A stretch of DNA of 64,000 bases from assembly GCA_016288205.1 (NCBI GenBank), contig JAEEYO010000039.1, positions 1-64,000 on the forward strand. Reading direction: 5' to 3'. A program made the translations under genes and the position numbers. The notes beneath the pieces were generated by a model. It saw only the letters and a list, made by a program, of their open reading frames with translations. It searched no databases and was not told where the DNA came from. The DNA comes from Treponema sp. GTDB taxonomy: Bacteria; Spirochaetota; Spirochaetia; Treponematales; Treponemataceae. Positions 60,841 through 64,000 of this stretch are shown here, in pieces. The first letter of the stretch is position 1; each line of letters begins with the position of its first letter.

Positions 60841-63825
60841 TCATTTGAACCTTTTGTGTATCTGTTCTGTATATTCGCAATATGGATAGTTTGTGCAGCC
60901 TATAAACCAATGGCCATTTTTCCCCTTCCGTTTAATAAGAAATCCACCGCATGAAGGACATTTTAAGGGATTTGAAAGGATTTTTGTATCTCGTAAGGTA
61001 TATTCACAGTTTGGAAAGTTTGAACATCCAATAAAATACTTTCCGTTATGCTCAACTTTTAAAAGATTGCCGGTTTTGCAACGGGGGCAGAGTGTGTCAG
61101 CATTAGTTTGCTGTTTTTTGATAGAGATAAAGCAAACATTTTTAGATTCGTTGAATTCTTTGAAAAAAATGGAAGGAATTGCATTGTCAGTAAGTACAAA
61201 TGTTCTGTTTTTTGTCCTGGTTATTGCGACATAAAAAAGACGTCTTTCTTCTGCGAATCTGAAATTTTCCGCGTTAGTTAAAACAAGATCCAAGACTTTA
61301 TCATCCGCAATCTGATTTGGAAATCCGAGTTTTTGGTTGGTAAAATTCAATAAAACAACATTATCCGCTTCAAGACCTTTTGATTTATGTACCGAAAGAA
61401 AACTTATTTTAAGCTCTGGTATGGGAATATATTTCAGTTCCTCATTTCGATTGTCGTGAGTGATTTTAAAGAGCCCTGATTTTTTCACAATTTCGAAATC
61501 ATAATTTGTGCGACCTAATAGCAAAATGGAGGAATTAACTCCGAATTCAGAGACAATTTTCTTAATAACCGAATTTAAAGCTTGATATGGTTCATTATTA
61601 TATCCCCAAAAAACAAGGGGATAATCTAATTTTTTGTCAGAGTGCAAATTTTTTTGAAGTTGTTTTGGGTTTCTAAGAATAAAACTTGAAGCTTCATCAA
61701 TCAGATTCTGGGAATTCCGATATGTTTTCTCGATTTTCAAGATTTTTGTGAATCCAAAATACTTTTGAAAATCAGTGAAAAGGGAAATATCGCTTCCTGC
61801 AAATCTGTAGATGGATTGCCAATCATCACCGACACAAAAAAACTTTGCATGAGTTCTATCTGCAATTGTTTTTAGGAAATTAAACCGTGCTTGTGATATG
61901 TCCTGATATTCATCTACTATGACATATTTATAAGGATGGATATAACGCCCAAGGGATACTTTGTCAGCGGCATTATTTATCATATCAGAAAAATCAATGG
62001 CGTTATTTGACGAAAGATAGTTCTGATACTCTGTCATAATTGTCTTTATTATATCAAGAAATAAGCTTGTTCGTTGCCTGAAAAACTCATTTTTTTCTGA
62101 TTTATTTTCCTTCTGCATTTTGTCAATCTCATCAATCCTATAATTTGCAGATTTGAAAAGAGTTATAAAAGTGCAGCATAGCTTTATAAATTCAGAAAAG
62201 TATTTGTTGGTTTTGCTGTCATAAACAGTATTGAAAACATCTGTAAAGTCTCGTTCATTTAGTTTTACTCCGTTTTCAACAAGAAGTTCCTCAAGTTTTT
62301 GAAAAAGAATTCCCTCTGAGCTATAATATGAATAGGTCTCAATGAGTTTTGTTCCATTAATCTTGTGAAATTCTCTTTTCCAACTTATTCCGTCCAAATA
62401 TTTCTCTTCCTCGACTTCGGAAAGCCAAGGTACTCTAAAATCTTTTGAAACTCCGAAGTGTTCCAAATAAATGTTGTAATCACTCAAATAAAAATCTGGA
62501 TGATACGATTTTCGTAATGGGTCATCGCTTTCAAATGGATATTGTTTCTCATATTCATAATTTATGCCATGCATAAAGAGAAAGTTCGCAATTTTTGTTT
62601 CTTCAACGCTTTTTACTTTTTCATTCTTTAAAGTGGAATGTGTTTGTGATTTTTCAGCAGCAACATTGCGGATATATTTTTCACGTTTATATTTTGAACT
62701 CAATGTTTCAAGATCAGCTGTCTTTTCTTCCTCGTATAATTCCCCAAGTGACGAATACTCTTCCAGATTGTTGGGGATGTCAAGAAAGTATGCAAAAAAT
62801 TCTGTTATGTCTTTCACGACATTTGGATGATTCTGTATTTCAGATTCGAAGAAGTCATGGACAAATTTGTTCAGGATGCTTTCATCGCAAACATTCGGCC
62901 TTATCCCTTCGGCATTGGTTATTATATCAAGTCCGAGTTTATGAAATGTTGTGGCCTCGGCATCTATTCCAAGTTTATTTTGAATCCTCTCGGTCATTTC
63001 TTGTGCAGATTTTTTTGTGAATGAGATAAGTAGAATGTCCTTTGGGTTTTCTTTTTTTATTTCACACAGGTATTTGACTTTTGCAGCTATAGTTAAGGTT
63101 TTACCACTTCCTGCACCAGCCAAAACAAGAGTTCGATCTTCATCGGTAATAACAGCCGTTCGTTGTTGATTGTCCAAGGATTTCCCATCTATATTTGAAA
63201 AGAAATCGTCATATTTCTTTGATTCAGATTGTATGAACTGCAAGTTTGAGGAATCGAAATAATATTCAGGCGATTTGTAGATAGTAGAAAAACGCTCAAA
63301 GTCTGAAAAGCCGTCATCACCATCTCTAAAATCTGCAATTTTGGCTTTTTCGGAAAGTTTTTCCCATTTTTTAAGAAAACTTTGAGCCTTTGATTGAGAG
63401 ACATATTCCAATGTAATTTTTGAGAGTTCATAAAAAAAATTGGAAATTTCCTCGGAAATGGGTTTTAAGTTTTCTTTTCTTTTTATGTCTATATTTGATT
63501 CCGAGATATGTTTATGAAGGTTCCTGTAAGTTGCATTGAATCGTGAGACTTCTGAAAATTGAGTATTTCTTGTGGATATTCTATATTTTGATGTTTCCTC
63601 ATAAAACCACAACCATTTTGAAGAAAATGCTTTTTCTTCAGAGTCATCAACAATTCTTTTTGTCAGTTCTGCGTATTCCGAAAAAAAATCATTTATGTGG
63701 ATTTGAAACTCTTGAAATTTCTGCTCCAGTGCTTTTAGAAGTCTTTTCTTACGGTTTACAAGAAAAAGTATTGAGCCAATTACTATTGATATGCTTGCTG
63801 TTATTATCGAATATATAATAATCAT
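60841..63825 (-). CDS. UvrD/HelD-like helicase with nuclease-like insert and zinc fingers
   Basis: A 994-residue superfamily 1 helicase. The N-terminus is a membrane helix (about 1-23) and a coiled region. Walker A (LAGAGSGKT), the DEYQD Walker B (VIVDEYQD), GDDWQSIYRFAG, and later SVHKSKGLE and VAITRTKN motifs are intact. A segment within the helicase core (about 400-520) has PD-(D/E)xK-like signatures (HPDF, LEHFG, LIETYS), suggesting a nuclease domain. Two zinc ribbons of topoisomerase type (CPRC-x15-GC-x5-C; CPSC-x16-GC-x5-C) close the protein. The gene is strongly AT-rich compared with the window and begins directly after the unknown gene upstream. It may belong to a mobile or defence region. 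Confidence 0.85.
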   Translation of the reverse strand: MIIIYSIITASISIVIGSILFLVNRKKRLLKALEQKFQEFQIHINDFFSEYAELTKRIVDDSEEKAFSSKWLWFYEETSKYRISTRNTQFSEVSRFNATYRNLHKHISESNIDIKRKENLKPISEEISNFFYELSKITLEYVSQSKAQSFLKKWEKLSEKAKIADFRDGDDGFSDFERFSTIYKSPEYYFDSSNLQFIQSESKKYDDFFSNIDGKSLDNQQRTAVITDEDRTLVLAGAGSGKTLTIAAKVKYLCEIKKENPKDILLISFTKKSAQEMTERIQNKLGIDAEATTFHKLGLDIITNAEGIRPNVCDESILNKFVHDFFESEIQNHPNVVKDITEFFAYFLDIPNNLEEYSSLGELYEEEKTADLETLSSKYKREKYIRNVAAEKSQTHSTLKNEKVKSVEETKIANFLFMHGINYEYEKQYPFESDDPLRKSYHPDFYLSDYNIYLEHFGVSKDFRVPWLSEVEEEKYLDGISWKREFHKINGTKLIETYSYYSSEGILFQKLEELLVENGVKLNERDFTDVFNTVYDSKTNKYFSEFIKLCCTFITLFKSANYRIDEIDKMQKENKSEKNEFFRQRTSLFLDIIKTIMTEYQNYLSSNNAIDFSDMINNAADKVSLGRYIHPYKYVIVDEYQDISQARFNFLKTIADRTHAKFFCVGDDWQSIYRFAGSDISLFTDFQKYFGFTKILKIEKTYRNSQNLIDEASSFILRNPKQLQKNLHSDKKLDYPLVFWGYNNEPYQALNSVIKKIVSEFGVNSSILLLGRTNYDFEIVKKSGLFKITHDNRNEELKYIPIPELKISFLSVHKSKGLEADNVVLLNFTNQKLGFPNQIADDKVLDLVLTNAENFRFAEERRLFYVAITRTKNRTFVLTDNAIPSIFFKEFNESKNVCFISIKKQQTNADTLCPRCKTGNLLKVEHNGKYFIGCSNFPNCEYTLRDTKILSNPLKCPSCGGFLIKRKGKNGHWFIGCTNYPYCEYTEQIHKRFK

Positions 63826-63999
63826 TTAAAACACATCATCCTGTGAATCTTCCACATCATCTGCATTTGTGAATCGGTATTCGAGATTGACCCAGCCGCG
63901 ATTGCTGTAATATCCTGCTGTAACATAAAGATAAACGTACTCTAAGTTATCTTTCATCGGGGATTCGGTTTCCCATCTTGCTGAAAGAATTCTAGAACC
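63826..63999 (-). CDS. Partial CDS of unknown function (3' end only)
   Basis: An open frame enters from beyond the right edge of the window and ends at TAA 63828-63826, directly next to the helicase ATG. The 57 visible residues include WETESPMKDNLEYVYLY and YYSNRGWVNLEYRF and end in an acidic tail (DDVEDSQDDVF). I do not recognise it. Direct abutment to the helicase gene suggests one transcript and a possible functional link. The composition is AT-rich like the helicase. Confidence 0.7.
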   Translation of the reverse strand, partial: GSRILSARWETESPMKDNLEYVYLYVTAGYYSNRGWVNLEYRFTNADDVEDSQDDVF

Positions 64000-64000
64000 T

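Noticed and set aside
60667..60954. Plus-strand ORF starting inside tRNA-Glu
   Set aside because: It begins within a clear tRNA and runs through its terminator into the antisense of the helicase gene.

Overview
The window looks like a chromosomal segment of a Treponema species, probably a host-gut or rumen type rather than T. pallidum. The evidence is a FlaA flagellar sheath protein, a spiro-SPASM protein, a pallilysin-related protein, a glyA gene with the long treponemal form, and many treponeme-type TPR and SPOR envelope proteins. Most of the window is moderate in GC. The two ends (about 1-1900 and 60800-64000) are visibly AT-richer and carry a type I restriction specificity gene and a membrane-anchored UvrD-type helicase, so both edges look like accessory DNA.

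Layout. 1-1815: hsdS with a duplicated 5' end, a short remnant ORF and a possible small RNA. 1871-5972: a phospho-signalling operon of FHA protein, PPP-type phosphatase, Ser/Thr kinase with a coiled coil inside its activation segment, and a winged-helix regulator. 6033-7832: a lipoprotein and an SDR oxidoreductase. 7834-9342 (minus): a pallilysin-related protein. 9447-21380: a long plus-strand run of yebC, ruvC, an unknown gene, ruvA, ruvB, queA, a CapD-type nucleotide-sugar dehydratase, a DegT-type aminotransferase, and three genes resembling xanthine dehydrogenase subunits whose molybdenum-site motifs are missing. 21437-22936 (minus): glyA. 23273-27620: a small exported protein and a 1256-residue acidic SPOR protein. 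27725-28100 (minus): tmRNA.

28231-30848 (minus): an RsbU/SpoIIAA/RsbW partner-switching operon. 31075-34124 (minus): a membrane TPR protein, a metallophosphoesterase and a ParB-like protein. 34341-43329: a secreted TPR protein and a 2700-residue TPR protein with about 25 tandem repeats. 43458-46975 (minus): xseA-xseB-mutL. 47078-53798: a sugar/glycan cluster of spiro-SPASM, glycosyltransferase-like, SpsF-PseG-methyltransferase triple fusion and ATP-grasp genes. 53847-56583: amidase, GerMN protein and flaA. 56784-60408: a radical SAM-Nudix fusion, a RelA/SpoT-TPR fusion and a YegP-like protein. 60653-60724: tRNA-Glu. 60841-64000 (minus): the helicase and a partial gene.

Several features recur. 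Promoters match the sigma-70 consensus well (TTGACA-like, 16-19 bp, TATAAT-like). In at least four genes (1909, 9342 minus, 10818, 46975 minus) the -10 box lies only 6-10 nt upstream of the start codon and no Shine-Dalgarno sequence is visible, which points to leaderless translation. Large fusions and internally repeated envelope proteins are unusually common. The sugar genes at 15223-17627 and 47078-53798, together with flaA, suggest a nonulosonate-type or related glycan that may modify flagella or the cell surface; this is inference.
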